Assembly (NCBI RefSeq): GCF_900114645.1
Contig: NZ_FOTR01000003.1
Coordinates: 372,001 to 436,000, forward strand
Direction of reading: 5' to 3'
From: Gracilibacillus orientalis
GTDB lineage: Bacteria; Bacillota; Bacilli; Bacillales; Amphibacillaceae
DNA: 64,000 bases
The stretch's first letter is position 1, and each line of letters begins with the position of its first letter. This document shows, one piece after another, positions 1 to 9,835 of the stretch. The position numbers were made by a program, and so were the translations under genes. The notes below the pieces were generated by a model. It did not search any database. It was not told where the DNA came from and saw nothing but the letters and a program-made list of their open reading frames with translations.

Positions 1-1278
<1,278 letters not shown>

Positions 1279-2592
1279 ATGCTGTTAAAGTATAAGAACT
1301 TTTTTTCCGTTCTGGTTCTCTGGATTATCTTTGGAAGCATAATTGGTATAGTTGTAGGCTCGACAACGACTTTCCTTTTAGAGACAAACGATTATCTAGG
1401 TGATGAGATACGATTAAAAAGAGATTGGCTTATCTTCCTTCTTCCCTTGGGAGGAATAATCATAGGATACATATATATGAACTACGGAAAGGTATTTCTG
1501 AATAATACTTTGAATGACACTGCTAAACTAAATAATCTGGTAATAGACTCCGTGCACGGAAAAAAAGAGGCACCGCTGAGAATGGGGCCTATCGTCTATT
1601 TCGCGACTTTTATTACAGTCCTTTTTGGGGGTTCTACGGGTAGGGAAGGTGCAGCTGTCCAAATGGGAGGAAGTGTAGCTGCAGCGGTCAACAGATTTTT
1701 CAAGATAAACAAATTCGACAAGAAAATTTTAATGATGAGCAGCATAAGTGCTGGTTTCGGATCTGCCTTTGGAGCGCCCATCACTGGGGCTATTTTTGGC
1801 ATGGAAATAGCTGCTATGGGAAAACTGAAATTGGAAGCATTTGTTCCTTGTCTTACCGCAAGCTTTGTTGGTCACTATGTAACTACAGCAGCTTGGGGAC
1901 ATAAACATGAAGAATTCACCATACAAACCGTACCGGAAATATCTATTACTACATTTATAATCGTTATTCTTCTATCAGTCATTTTTAGCCTAATAAGTGT
2001 TTTTTACTGTCAATTGAGACATGGGATAGAAAAAATCTCTGAGAAACTTTTCAAAAAAAATCATATGAAAAGAGCATTTTTTGGAGGAGTCATTATTGTT
2101 GTATTTACATTGATTGTTGGTTCACAAGACTATAATGGCCGTGGGTTACAGATGTTAGAACTATCTTTTAATGAAGACGTTCCGCCATTTGCTTTTCTGG
2201 CCAAGCTGGCATTTACTGCTATAACCCTAGGCAGCGGATTTGTTGGCGGGGAAGCTATCCCTTTATTTTTTATCGGGGCAACATTAGGTAATGCCTTACA
2301 CACGTTCATTGATTTACCTATGTCATTTCTCGCTGCATTAGGATTAATCGCTGTTTTTTGTGGAGGAGCTAATACCCCTATAGCAGCTTTCTTGCTGGCA
2401 ATGGAGATGTTTGATGGAAAAGGATTAGAGTATTTCTTTGTTGCTTGTATAGTCAGCTATCTATTCTCAGGACATCATGGACTATGGCCTTCTCAACAAA
2501 TATATGAACCTAAGAGCAGATTATATAATATTCTTCGCGGAGAAACTATTGAAAATGTTGAAAAAAGTAAAAAATTAGAAAATTACAAGTAA
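1279..2592 (+). CDS. ClC-family anion channel/antiporter (chloride or fluoride)
   Basis: Polytopic membrane protein of 437 residues in the ClC family, which moves Cl- or F- by channel or H+-antiport mechanisms. The GREG signature with the gating glutamate (GSTGREGAAVQMG, about 118-130) and later glycine-rich helices (GSGFVGGEAIPLFFIGATLG) are clear. Where Cl- transporters carry GSGIPE this protein reads KLNNLVID (83-90), so the usual serine anion ligand is absent. That is seen in divergent clades, including the fluoride-exporting CLC-F proteins, and F- specificity is only an inference. No fluoride riboswitch was recognised upstream. Start ATG follows AGAGG about 11 nt upstream. It appears monocistronic. 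Confidence 0.85.
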   Translation: MLLKYKNFFSVLVLWIIFGSIIGIVVGSTTTFLLETNDYLGDEIRLKRDWLIFLLPLGGIIIGYIYMNYGKVFLNNTLNDTAKLNNLVIDSVHGKKEAPLRMGPIVYFATFITVLFGGSTGREGAAVQMGGSVAAAVNRFFKINKFDKKILMMSSISAGFGSAFGAPITGAIFGMEIAAMGKLKLEAFVPCLTASFVGHYVTTAAWGHKHEEFTIQTVPEISITTFIIVILLSVIFSLISVFYCQLRHGIEKISEKLFKKNHMKRAFFGGVIIVVFTLIVGSQDYNGRGLQMLELSFNEDVPPFAFLAKLAFTAITLGSGFVGGEAIPLFFIGATLGNALHTFIDLPMSFLAALGLIAVFCGGANTPIAAFLLAMEMFDGKGLEYFFVACIVSYLFSGHHGLWPSQQIYEPKSRLYNILRGETIENVEKSKKLENYK

Positions 2593-2781
2593 TAATAAGC
2601 TGTACTTTGCCACCGTTTTTACAGTTCATTGTTTTTTCTATTATCTCATATATGTCTCGATTTACCCCACTATTTTTTGATCAGAGTATGGTTATCCTCT
2701 GAAGAATAAAGTAAAGGATATCATCCACAATAAACATTAGATCGTAAATATATTTTTAGCAACATTTGAAAAGGGGGGATA

Positions 2782-3396
2782 TTGTTGGATTTACACTTTA
2801 TATGGAAAGCTATTGTCGTCGTACTAGGAGGAATCCTAATTTTGCGGTTAGCTGGAAGAAAATCAATATCACAGCTTACAGTTGCGCAGACTGTCATGAT
2901 GATAGCTGTTGGTTCATTGATTATTCAACCTGTTGGCGACAGGAACATCTGGATTACAATGATAATTACATTTCTAATGGTGAGTACACTTCTCTTTATT
3001 GAGTATATCGTTTTGAAATCGAATGGTCTTGAGACTTTTATTTATGGTAAATCACTAATAGTAGTCGAAGACGGCAAAATTAATGAGGGCAATTTAAAGA
3101 AGCTGCGGTTAACGGTTGATATGCTTGAAGTACGTCTGAGGCAACAAAACATTCAGCATTTTACTGATTTAAAATGGGCTACAATCGAACCGAACGGGCA
3201 ATTAGGCTATATGTTAAAATCTGATAAACAATATGCTACTAAAGAAGATATTCAGATGCTGAAATCGCTTGTTGAATCAAATCTATCTAATCCTCCAAAT
3301 GAAGCATCAAAAACTAAAACAAGTGTGTCAGATAACATATTTACTGAGGTTAAAAATAGAAAGCATAAAGAAAAACCTAAAGAGAATTTGGATTAA
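2782..3396 (+). CDS. DUF421 (YetF/YkjA-like) membrane protein
   Basis: 204 residues. The N-terminal 80 residues form two or three membrane helices, with the family signature RLAGRKSISQLTVAQ then GSLIIQP. The cytoplasmic DUF421 domain follows (about 85-165; ETFIYGKSLIVVEDGKI, LEVRLRQQNI, KWATIEPNGQLG). The tail after 165 is hydrophilic and variable. The family is widespread in spore formers, with no settled biochemical activity. The start is TTG at 2782, chosen because GGGGGG (2773-2778) sits 3-8 nt upstream and the hydrophobic segment begins immediately. The second TTG codon is equally possible. Confidence 0.85.
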   Translation: MLDLHFIWKAIVVVLGGILILRLAGRKSISQLTVAQTVMMIAVGSLIIQPVGDRNIWITMIITFLMVSTLLFIEYIVLKSNGLETFIYGKSLIVVEDGKINEGNLKKLRLTVDMLEVRLRQQNIQHFTDLKWATIEPNGQLGYMLKSDKQYATKEDIQMLKSLVESNLSNPPNEASKTKTSVSDNIFTEVKNRKHKEKPKENLD

Positions 3397-3430
3397 CAGT
3401 AATGATAAAAGCTTCCAGCTTAGAATGGAC

Positions 3431-3514
3431 TTGTCCGTGTTATCATGTTTTTAGCAAATGTATCTCTTTGGCATTATTTTTGCCACACTTGCGATAGTTC
3501 CACGACACGGACAA
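3431..3514. repeat. Widely spaced inverted repeat TTGTCCGTGT/ACACGGACAA
   Basis: Perfect 10-bp arms at 3431-3440 and 3505-3514, separated by 64 nt, directly between the DUF421 gene and a decayed gene. This may be a small palindromic intergenic element or the ends of a deleted mobile element. There is no U-tract, so it is not a good terminator. Confidence 0.45.
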
Positions 3515-3581
3515 AAGTTAAGTCTATGTTTGTTGACTACTGAAATTGCAATACTTCCCGCAAAGGATAGTGGCACTTTTA

Positions 3582-4040
3582 CTATGTGGTTTTGTCAAAG
3601 TTTCTTATTTTATATTTCACTGATGATCTCTTTCTCTCACTCATCGCACACAGTGGTTCAAAACTTCCCACAGCTGGCTCATTCTGTCCGCAATACTCAC
3701 TAAAAACCTCATCATATTTACTTAACACTTCTTCAGTCAATAAATTACCTTTTTGAAGGAACCTGTCTAAAAACTGAGTTAAAGTTAACCTTTCCCATTG
3801 ATTAATATGTCTAAAAGCAAAGAATCTTAAAACCAATTCTACATCTTGCATTTTTTTATAAACCCTGTTTTCAGTTAGTTCTTTTAGGGGATCTCCTATT
3901 AATTCATCATCCGTCTGTTCAGGGTAACCCCCATATTCGGCAAAAAATATATTCCTAGACAGTTTCATACAAAGTCTGTTAAGTGACCCATTATATAGGG
4001 CATTTCTAGTTTCTCCTCGGTAGCAGCCATTACATGTCAT
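3582..4040 (-). pseudogene. DUF262/GmrSD-type protein, truncated internal fragment
   Basis: A 152-codon open stretch that matches the middle and end of a DUF262 domain. It shows E-x-R-N-A-L-Y-N-G-S-L-N-R-L, then DVELVLRFFAFR, then LTQFLDRFL. In full proteins the DUF262 (ParB-like NTPase) core DGQQR lies upstream of this part and is missing here. The apparent start ATG at 4040 has no ribosome binding site, and the frame reads in from non-homologous DNA. Full-length relatives include GmrS/GmrD type IV restriction enzymes and other defence proteins. I read this as the remnant of such a gene. Confidence 0.6.
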
Positions 4041-4270
4041 TTAGCTGATAACTTCATTTTTTAGTAAACGTTCCGTAAATTTAACCATTATTATTTAATT
4101 AGCTGGTTTCCTTTTAAAATAGGTGTCAAGCAAATTCTTAGTAAGAAGTTAACGTAAATTTAACTTTTACATAGAATTCTTGTAACATTCAGAAGTTATA
4201 ATTTCTACTAACAACTATAAAAAGGAGGATAGACTTTCAAAGTTAAATTTATGACTAGAGGAGTGTTTAC
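4041..4270 (+). promoter_or_regulatory. Upstream region of the secreted phosphodiesterase-like gene
   Basis: AT-rich, no gene. A GAGGAG ribosome binding site (about 4257-4262) lies 8-9 nt before the TTG start at 4271, and a second AAGGAGG motif lies near 4220. Promoter hexamers could not be assigned with confidence. Confidence 0.35.
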
Positions 4271-5620
4271 TTGTTTTTGAGTATATCTAATAAAGTAAAA
4301 TTGGTACTGGGAATATTGACTTTGGTATTATTAGTTGGCATCAAAGAGCCATTGGCATTAAATGCAAGCGAAAACACATTTACCGTTTCGACTTATAATG
4401 TAGCAGGTCTACCAGATGTAATAACAAGTGAAAATCCACAGATAAACAATATTAAAATCAGCCCATTATTAAATAACTATGACTTTATAGCTGTTCAAGA
4501 AGATTTTGAATATCATAATGATTTGATTAAACATACGACACATCCTTATTTAACTCCCCATTCTGGTAATGTTCCATTTGGTGATGGAATGAATTTTATA
4601 TCAAACTTCCCTATTAAAGATGTTAAGAGAGTCACATGGAGACAAAGGCACGGTTTTTTAGGTAATGGGAATGATGAGTTAACACCAAAAGGGTTTATGT
4701 TCTCTCAACTTACGATTGAACCTGGTGTGTACATTGATGTTTATACACTGCATACAGATGCAGGAGGGGACAATGATTCACTTGCTGCGAGGAGAGATAA
4801 CATTATTCAACTTGCTGAGTATATTAATACCCATTCATCAGGCAATGCAGTTATTGTGCTAGGAGATACAAACTCCCGTTATACTAGAGAAGCTGATAAT
4901 TTTGAAACAGAATTACTTGAGGTTAGTGGTTTACAAGATCCTTGGATTGACCTTGTAAGAAATGGAATGACACCTGATAACGGAGATGCTTTGATGGATG
5001 GTAATGATAAGAATGGTATTAATTTTGAGGTCGTAGATAAAATATTTTATAGAAGTAGTCCTTCTTTAGAACTAACGGCATTATCCTATAGATTAGAAGA
5101 TTCTATGTTTGTAGATGATAAAGGTGAACAACTTTCAGACCATTATCCTGTAGCCGTCACATTTCAGTATATGAAAAACCAAGATATTAGTATGAGTAAT
5201 TATTGGGGTGGTTCTGGAGGGACTGCATTTAATTTCTTATCAAATGACGCTGCAATTAATAATAGACCAACAGCATTAACTATAAATGCAGGGGATCGTT
5301 TAGATGGAATATCTATGACTTATGAAGATGGGACTGTATTATCACAAGGCGGAACAGGCGGAAGTGTAGAAACGTTAGTATTAGAAGATAATGAGTATTT
5401 GACTGAAGCTACTTTTTACAAAAATAAATATAATGGAGATGATCGAATTTTTTATGCGGAGTTTAGAACCAACTCTGGGCGAGTGATATCAGGTGGTACA
5501 AAGACAGGAGAAGCTATTACTCTTTCAGCACCTTCAGAACATTATATTGCAGGATTTTTTGGCAGATCTGGAGATAATATAGATCAAATCGGAGTTTTCT
5601 CAAAGCCATTAACACATTAA
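4271..5620 (+). CDS. Secreted endonuclease/exonuclease/phosphatase-family hydrolase (sphingomyelinase C-like) with C-terminal jacalin-like lectin domain
   Basis: 449 residues. Signal peptide 1-33 (basic start, LVLGILTLVLLVG, probable cleavage after ALNA). The EEP fold spans about 36-300, with STYNVAGL, metal ligand E77 (VQEDF), H161 (TLHTDAGG), D199/N201 (LGDTNSRY) and the catalytic pair D290-H291 (SDHYPV). Residues 311-449 form a jacalin-like beta-prism: YWGGSGGTAF, RLDGISMTYEDG, GGTGG, and a final AGFFGRSGDNIDQIGVF. The layout resembles bacterial neutral sphingomyelinase/phospholipase C enzymes, with the lectin tail probably binding glycans. Substrate is inferred; DNase or phosphoinositide activity is possible. 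Start is TTG with GAGGAG upstream. Confidence 0.85.
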   Translation: MFLSISNKVKLVLGILTLVLLVGIKEPLALNASENTFTVSTYNVAGLPDVITSENPQINNIKISPLLNNYDFIAVQEDFEYHNDLIKHTTHPYLTPHSGNVPFGDGMNFISNFPIKDVKRVTWRQRHGFLGNGNDELTPKGFMFSQLTIEPGVYIDVYTLHTDAGGDNDSLAARRDNIIQLAEYINTHSSGNAVIVLGDTNSRYTREADNFETELLEVSGLQDPWIDLVRNGMTPDNGDALMDGNDKNGINFEVVDKIFYRSSPSLELTALSYRLEDSMFVDDKGEQLSDHYPVAVTFQYMKNQDISMSNYWGGSGGTAFNFLSNDAAINNRPTALTINAGDRLDGISMTYEDGTVLSQGGTGGSVETLVLEDNEYLTEATFYKNKYNGDDRIFYAEFRTNSGRVISGGTKTGEAITLSAPSEHYIAGFFGRSGDNIDQIGVFSKPLTH

Positions 5621-5726
5621 GTAATACTTTGTAAAAGTAACATGGATTAGGAACCAATCCTTATTACAGTAACATATTTTTTTAATTAATACTATTTCAG
5701 GGTAACAATTACTATAATAATACAAA

Positions 5727-5767
5727 AAGCAAGCTTACATCAAAAGTATCTAGATGAAAGCTTGCTT
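5727..5767. terminator. Stem-loop, possible terminator
   Basis: Perfect 10-bp stem AAGCAAGCTT/AAGCTTGCTT with a 21-nt loop, 107 nt beyond the lectin-enzyme gene and 22 nt from the SDR remnant. It is followed by a weak T-rich stretch (CTTTAAC). Confidence 0.5.
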
Positions 5768-5788
5768 CTTTAACACATTAATTTTTAT

Positions 5789-6004
5789 CTAATTATCCAC
5801 TTTCAATTGTAATGAACCACCATTAATGAAATGGGTTTGATCAGATAGTAAGAAGGCAACAAAACTATCAAAAGCGCTTCATTGGATTAGTGCTGGCACA
5901 TTCTTTTCCTGCTTCTTCCCAGTTATCTCCACCGATCTAATTGAGAGAGCCTTCGACCATCGGTGTCATAATCGCACTGGGAGCAATTGTTTGGTACTTT
6001 TAAA
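5789..6004 (-). pseudogene. Short-chain dehydrogenase/reductase (SDR), C-terminal remnant with stop and frameshift
   Basis: Two reading frames together give a typical SDR C-terminus. The first reads TIAPSAIMTPMVEGSLN, an in-frame TAG, IGGDNWEEAGKE, then NPMKRF; the shifted frame then continues FVAFLLSD, then FINGG, and ends at TAG (5789-5791). In intact SDRs these pieces form the substrate loop and the last strand (VAFLLSDDASFINGxxxxxDGG). The nucleotide-binding and catalytic YxxxK regions are absent. Clearly non-functional. Confidence 0.7.
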
Positions 6005-6065
6005 TGGAAAGAGCCAACTCTTCATGGAGTTGGCATTTGAGAAGTGTAAGTTAATCTATAGGGCC

Positions 6066-6518
6066 TTAAAAAATATCAAGCTGTATGAGTAATGCTAATA
6101 GAATTTGCACTAGTACTTGTAAAGAAATGGCTACATCCGTGTCAGTAGTTGTTATATTTACATTATCTGAACCTTCTATTAATATTTTTTGTCTATTCAC
6201 TTGGTCAATTTCTGCGCGTTGGAGCAACTCCTGTGTAACTAGCTCTGCTCGATTACTATCTGCTATCGTGATGTTAACAACAAGCGCAATTGCAACCTGT
6301 AGGGCAGCTTGAATAGAAACAGCTACTTGAGTATCAGTAGTTGTAATATCCACACCACAAGAATCTCTAACTTCGATTACTTCAAATGACCCTTGAAAAA
6401 TGTCAGTATCCTGAGTAGCATTATTTTGAATGGCCGCATTACTGTTACCACTGTTATTACTATTGGAACGACAGCCATAAAATTCATCGATCACTTTCCG
6501 TTTTCTGTTTTTACCCAT
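6066..6518 (-). CDS. cotX: Spore coat protein, CotX/CotV family
   Basis: 150 residues. The low-complexity basic/Asn-rich N-terminus (1-45) is followed by two copies of the CotX/V repeat. One is at about 57-79 (DITTTDTQVAVSIQAALQ), the other at about 121-143 (NITTTDTDVAISLQVLVQ), joined by RAELVTQELLQRAEIDQVNRQK. CotX-family proteins form the insoluble fraction of the spore coat/crust in Bacillus. The start codon overlaps the stop of the upstream small coat-like gene (TAATG), so the two are translationally coupled. Expected to be expressed late in the mother cell (SigK/GerE in Bacillus), but no promoter was assigned. Confidence 0.85.
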   Translation of the reverse strand: MGKNRKRKVIDEFYGCRSNSNNSGNSNAAIQNNATQDTDIFQGSFEVIEVRDSCGVDITTTDTQVAVSIQAALQVAIALVVNITIADSNRAELVTQELLQRAEIDQVNRQKILIEGSDNVNITTTDTDVAISLQVLVQILLALLIQLDIF

Positions 6519-6805
6519 TATTCACCACTCTCCTTTTTATTCACTTTTTTCATTAATTCTCGTATTGGACTTTCTACGGAGTCTAATTCTTGTTTTACAT
6601 TCTCTGGCTTGTTTTTAGAAGTAAAATCGCCAACTAGTGATTCTAAATTTTCAGCAATATTTCTTAATTCTTGTTTTTGTTCCTCTGATAATTGATTTGT
6701 GATAGATTCCTCATTTGTTATTTTGTGTTTTTTTAGCACACTTGTAACAGTCACACCTGCTAAGCTCTTTGATAACTTTTCTAGCTCTTGGTTCATTTCT
6801 TCCAA
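6518..6805 (-). CDS. Small hydrophilic protein coupled to CotX (CotW-like)
   Basis: 95 residues, highly charged, predicted helical (KLSKSLAG, then LSEEQKQELRNIAENLESL). No membrane segment or cysteine. It precedes cotX with a 1-nt overlap, the position CotW occupies in the Bacillus cotVWX cluster. The short ELxKLxxxL / LSxEEKxxL pattern resembles CotW, but similarity is weak, so the assignment rests mainly on context. Start is TTG at 6805 with AAAGGGGGG 8 nt upstream; the ATG three codons later is the alternative. Confidence 0.65.
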   Translation of the reverse strand: MEEMNQELEKLSKSLAGVTVTSVLKKHKITNEESITNQLSEEQKQELRNIAENLESLVGDFTSKNKPENVKQELDSVESPIRELMKKVNKKESGE

Positions 6806-6924
6806 CTTCTTCTCCCCCCTTTCGAGTACCTTTCACTATTAATATATTAAAAACCACATTAACAGATTGGACTCGTTCCTAATCTACTTAAAAAAAGGTA
6901 GATGTCTTAATATATTTGTCTCTA

Positions 6925-7050
6925 CTATGGTACAGAATGTCCAATATAATAAGGCCCATTGAGGCAACACATACTGAAAGTTTGGCAAGAATAGACTGCT
7001 CGTTTTGGATTAGAATCTATACAACCAAAGAACAAGCTAATCATATTCAT
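6925..7050 (-). CDS. Small cysteine-rich protein, 41 residues, unknown
   Basis: Starts at ATG 7048-7050 after a strong site (GGAGGT, 4 nt spacing) and ends at TAG 6925-6927. The peptide begins MNMISLFFGCIDSN and contains four cysteines, including a CC pair, with the end GPYYIGHSVP. It lies 119 bp upstream of the coat-protein pair on the same strand. Cysteine-rich small proteins are common in spore coat and crust (CotY/CotZ, other sporulation peptides), so a coat role is a reasonable guess. No family was recognised. Confidence 0.5.
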   Translation of the reverse strand: MNMISLFFGCIDSNPKRAVYSCQTFSMCCLNGPYYIGHSVP

Positions 7051-7363
7051 CTATACCTCCAATAACTACTGATTTCTCACTCATTCCTAAATTCCTATAA
7101 CTTGCCGTACAAATAATATGGAAAATAATGAGTGTCCAGTAATAGCGTGGAATAAGCAAGGGGGCCTTGATAACTACAACACAACAAAGAATTTTTATGA
7201 GTTTTTTCACCAAAAGCTGTTGGAGGCAAAAGAAGCATAGGAAGAAGACAAATAACTAGAAGAAAGTTATAAATGAGATTAAACAAGATCAAAAACGAAG
7301 CCCTATTCGGACTTCGTTTTTCTCATCATATTTCGGTTTTCGATTACCTAAGCCTCATATACG
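7051..7363. other. Intergenic region with a terminator, no supported gene
   Basis: A 40-codon ORF on the plus strand (7118-7240) has no ribosome binding site and no recognised family. A 65-codon minus-strand ORF here is equally unsupported. The 3' part holds a terminator, listed separately. Confidence 0.4.
7292..7325. terminator. Bidirectional intrinsic terminator
   Basis: Stem AAAACGAAG/CTTCGTTTT (7292-7300 and 7312-7320), extended inward by CC/GG across a mismatch, with T-runs on both strands. It lies 43 nt beyond the stop of the DUF779 gene and probably ends the ald-DUF779 transcript. Confidence 0.75.
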
Positions 7364-7699
7364 TTACTTAAAAACTCGTGATCGAATTAAAAACCGTTTA
7401 CCTTCTGGATTTTCCAGCGAGAACATACCTCCTCGACCTTCTACTACATCAATAATCAGTTGGGTATGCTTCCAGTATTCATATTGATCTTTCGACATAT
7501 AAAAAGGAATATCATGCACATAACCTAATAAAACATCTGAATTTCCAACTCGAAATTCTCCTCTTGGATAGCACATCGGCGAGCTTCCGTCACAGCAACC
7601 ACCAGACTGATGAAACATTAAAGGACCATGCTTCTTTCCTAACAGATCCATTAACTCCACTGCCTCATCCGTTGCCAAGACCTTTTCTTGTTTTGTCAT
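7364..7699 (-). CDS. DUF779 domain protein, aldehyde-dehydrogenase partner
   Basis: 111 residues covering a complete DUF779 domain. The conserved segments are LMFHQSGGCCDGSSPMCYP (about 28-46), DVLLGYVHDIPFYMS and LENPEGKRFLIRSR. The clustered cysteines and His suggest a metal site, but no activity is established. DUF779 genes are very often next to NAD-dependent aldehyde dehydrogenases of this subtype. Here the gene begins 23 nt after the dehydrogenase stop and has its own GGAGGCGGG site, so the two form one operon ended by the hairpin at 7292-7320. Confidence 0.88.
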   Translation of the reverse strand: MTKQEKVLATDEAVELMDLLGKKHGPLMFHQSGGCCDGSSPMCYPRGEFRVGNSDVLLGYVHDIPFYMSKDQYEYWKHTQLIIDVVEGRGGMFSLENPEGKRFLIRSRVFK

Positions 7700-7722
7700 G
7701 CACCCGCCTCCTTTTTTAAGAA

Positions 7723-9243
7723 TTAGAAAAATCCTTTTGGTTTCGTACTATAACTTACGAGTAAGTTTTTCGTTTGTTGATAATGAGATAACATCATGAG
7801 ATGATTTTCTCTTCCAATTCCTGATTTTTTATAACCACCAAAAGCAGCGTGAGCAGGGTAATCATGATAGGTATTGGTCCATACACGCCCCGCCTGAATA
7901 CCTCGACCGAATCGATATGCTTTATGGAAATCACGTGTCCATACACCTGCACCTAATCCATATAACGTGTCATTCGCAATATCTAGCACTTCTTCATCAT
8001 CTTTAAATGTGGAAACAGCAAGAACAGGACCAAATATTTCTTCCTGGAAAATTCTCATCTTATTATGACCTTTGAACATAGTTGGCTTGACATAAAAACC
8101 ATTTGAAAGCTCTCCATCCAATTGGTTTTGTTCACCACCAATTAGTACCTCTGCTCCCTCTTGCTTACCGATATCTAGATAAGACGAAATCTTTTCCATT
8201 TGTTCTGTTGATGCTTGAGCACCCATCATCGTTTCCGTATCTAGTGGATGACCAATTTTTATTGCTTTCACACGCTCTACAGCTCGCTCGATAAACGCCT
8301 CATAAATATCTTCATGTATTAAAGCACGTGACGGACATGTACAAACTTCCCCTTGATTTAAAGCAAACATCACCATACCTTCAATGGCTTTATCTAAAAA
8401 GTCATCATCCCCGTCCATGATATCTTTAAAGAATATATTTGGCGATTTTCCACCCAGTTCTAATGTGACTGGAATGATGTTTTCAGAGGCATATTGCATA
8501 ATGAGACGCCCTGTAGTTGTTTCACCAGTAAAGGCAATTTTTGCAATACGGCTGCTTGAAGCTAACGGTTTACCCGCTTCTAAGCCAAATCCATTTACAA
8601 CGTTGAGTACGCCAGGTGGAAGTAAATCATTTATTAGTTCAAGTAAGACATGAATCGAAGCTGGAGTTTGTTCTGCAGGCTTGATGACAACCGCATTACC
8701 TGCAGCTAGTGCTGGGGCAAGCTTCCACGTTGCCATTAATATTGGAAAATTCCAAGGAATGATTTGTCCCACAACACCAAGTGGTTCATGAAAGTGATAA
8801 GCGACTGTATCATCATCAATTTGACTAAGAGAACCTTCTTGTGCCCGAATAGTTGATGCAAAATAACGGTAATGGTCTACAGCTAATGGCAAGTCTGCAG
8901 CTAACGTTTCTCGTACCGCTTTTCCATTATCCCATGTTTCTGCAACAGCTAACATTTCTACATTTTCTTCTATGCGATCGGCAATTTTATTTAAAATATT
9001 TGCTCGTTCTGCCGGAGATGTTTTCCCCCATGATGGTGCAGCCTCATGGGCAGCATCTAGTGCAAGTTCTACATCTTCAGCAGTAGAACGGGCTATTTCA
9101 CAAAAAACTCCACCTGTAACTGGTGTCACGTTTTCAAAATATTGTCCTTTTACAGGTGGTCTCCACTCACCACCAATATAGTTGTCGTATTTTTCCTTGA
9201 AGTTCACTACGGAGCCTGGTTTGTTTGGTGCTTCATATTTCAT
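7723..9243 (-). CDS. NAD(P)-dependent aldehyde dehydrogenase (ExaC/AldB-like)
   Basis: 506 residues, full length. Oxidises aldehydes (acetaldehyde or similar) to acids in the cytosol. Visible features are IIPWNFP (161-167), the cofactor Lys in [10 protein letters not shown] (about 188), FTGETTTGR, the general-base glutamate E262 in LELGGKSPN, and catalytic cysteine C301 in GEVCTCPSR. The second Cys two residues later is typical of the AldB/ExaC branch, which oxidises acetaldehyde and other short aldehydes. First gene of a two-gene operon with DUF779. The start ATG at 9243 follows GGGGAGGAATAAGT. The exact substrate is not known. Confidence 0.92.
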   Translation of the reverse strand: MKYEAPNKPGSVVNFKEKYDNYIGGEWRPPVKGQYFENVTPVTGGVFCEIARSTAEDVELALDAAHEAAPSWGKTSPAERANILNKIADRIEENVEMLAVAETWDNGKAVRETLAADLPLAVDHYRYFASTIRAQEGSLSQIDDDTVAYHFHEPLGVVGQIIPWNFPILMATWKLAPALAAGNAVVIKPAEQTPASIHVLLELINDLLPPGVLNVVNGFGLEAGKPLASSSRIAKIAFTGETTTGRLIMQYASENIIPVTLELGGKSPNIFFKDIMDGDDDFLDKAIEGMVMFALNQGEVCTCPSRALIHEDIYEAFIERAVERVKAIKIGHPLDTETMMGAQASTEQMEKISSYLDIGKQEGAEVLIGGEQNQLDGELSNGFYVKPTMFKGHNKMRIFQEEIFGPVLAVSTFKDDEEVLDIANDTLYGLGAGVWTRDFHKAYRFGRGIQAGRVWTNTYHDYPAHAAFGGYKKSGIGRENHLMMLSHYQQTKNLLVSYSTKPKGFF

Positions 9244-9366
9244 ACTTATTCCTCCCCATTTTCACTTTTAACAACGCTTACAATATCCATGTTCATTTGG
9301 ACAACACCTATTTAAAATATATTGATTAACAAAGAAAAATATGACTGTTGTATAGGAGGGGTAAGT

Positions 9367-9579
9367 GTGTTTTGCCACTATTATTATCCTAGAAAAACCT
9401 ATTTACCTTCCAACGTTAGCTTTTCTAATGCTGCCTTAACATTTGTTGGTAGTATTTTAGTAGTTGCAACGATGAATGCATGGTACGGAATTGGGATAGG
9501 AATGTTAGCTGCAGGAATATTTGGCTGTTCTGTTGTTGTTGTCTTGTTCGTATTTATTTTTAAACGACTTGTAAGGTGA
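9367..9579 (+). CDS. Small two-helix membrane protein, unknown
   Basis: 70 residues from GTG at 9367, chosen because AGGAGGGG ends 5-7 nt upstream; an in-frame TTG at 9322 would give an N-terminus with no ribosome binding site. The start FCHYYYPRK is aromatic. Two hydrophobic helices follow (about 23-42 and 44-63), ending FKRLVR. No family recognised. Divergent from the aldehyde dehydrogenase and followed by a strong terminator. Confidence 0.55.
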   Translation: MFCHYYYPRKTYLPSNVSFSNAALTFVGSILVVATMNAWYGIGIGMLAAGIFGCSVVVVLFVFIFKRLVR

Positions 9580-9683
9580 AAATATAGTTTTTTTCTGGTA
9601 ACAACATTTTCTGGGTAATATTACAAAAATGAATTTATTCGTTTCTCCACCTTCGTTTCATTCTTCTCCAAGGTCGATCACGG

Positions 9684-9727
9684 AAAAAAGACGACTCTCA
9701 TTCTTTAAATAAAGAGTCGTCTTTTTT
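9684..9727. terminator. Strong bidirectional terminator
   Basis: Perfect 15-bp stem AAAAAAGACGACTCT/AGAGTCGTCTTTTTT (9684-9698, 9713-9727) between the convergent small membrane gene and the MFS gene. Both strands end in six T. Confidence 0.9.
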
Positions 9728-9835
9728 AAAATATTTTTTAAAGGGCATAATGAACCAAATGTAATGCGACTAACGAGATTTGCTTTACTTGAGCAGCTAA
9801 TTTTAACTGACGGGAATTTTTTTAGTAGTCAGCTG

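Noticed and set aside
6085-6312. Plus-strand ORF opposite cotX
   Set aside because: It is the mirror of the CotX repeat; no ribosome binding site and no own family.
7095-7292. 65-codon minus-strand ORF
   Set aside because: No ribosome binding site and overlaps a terminator.
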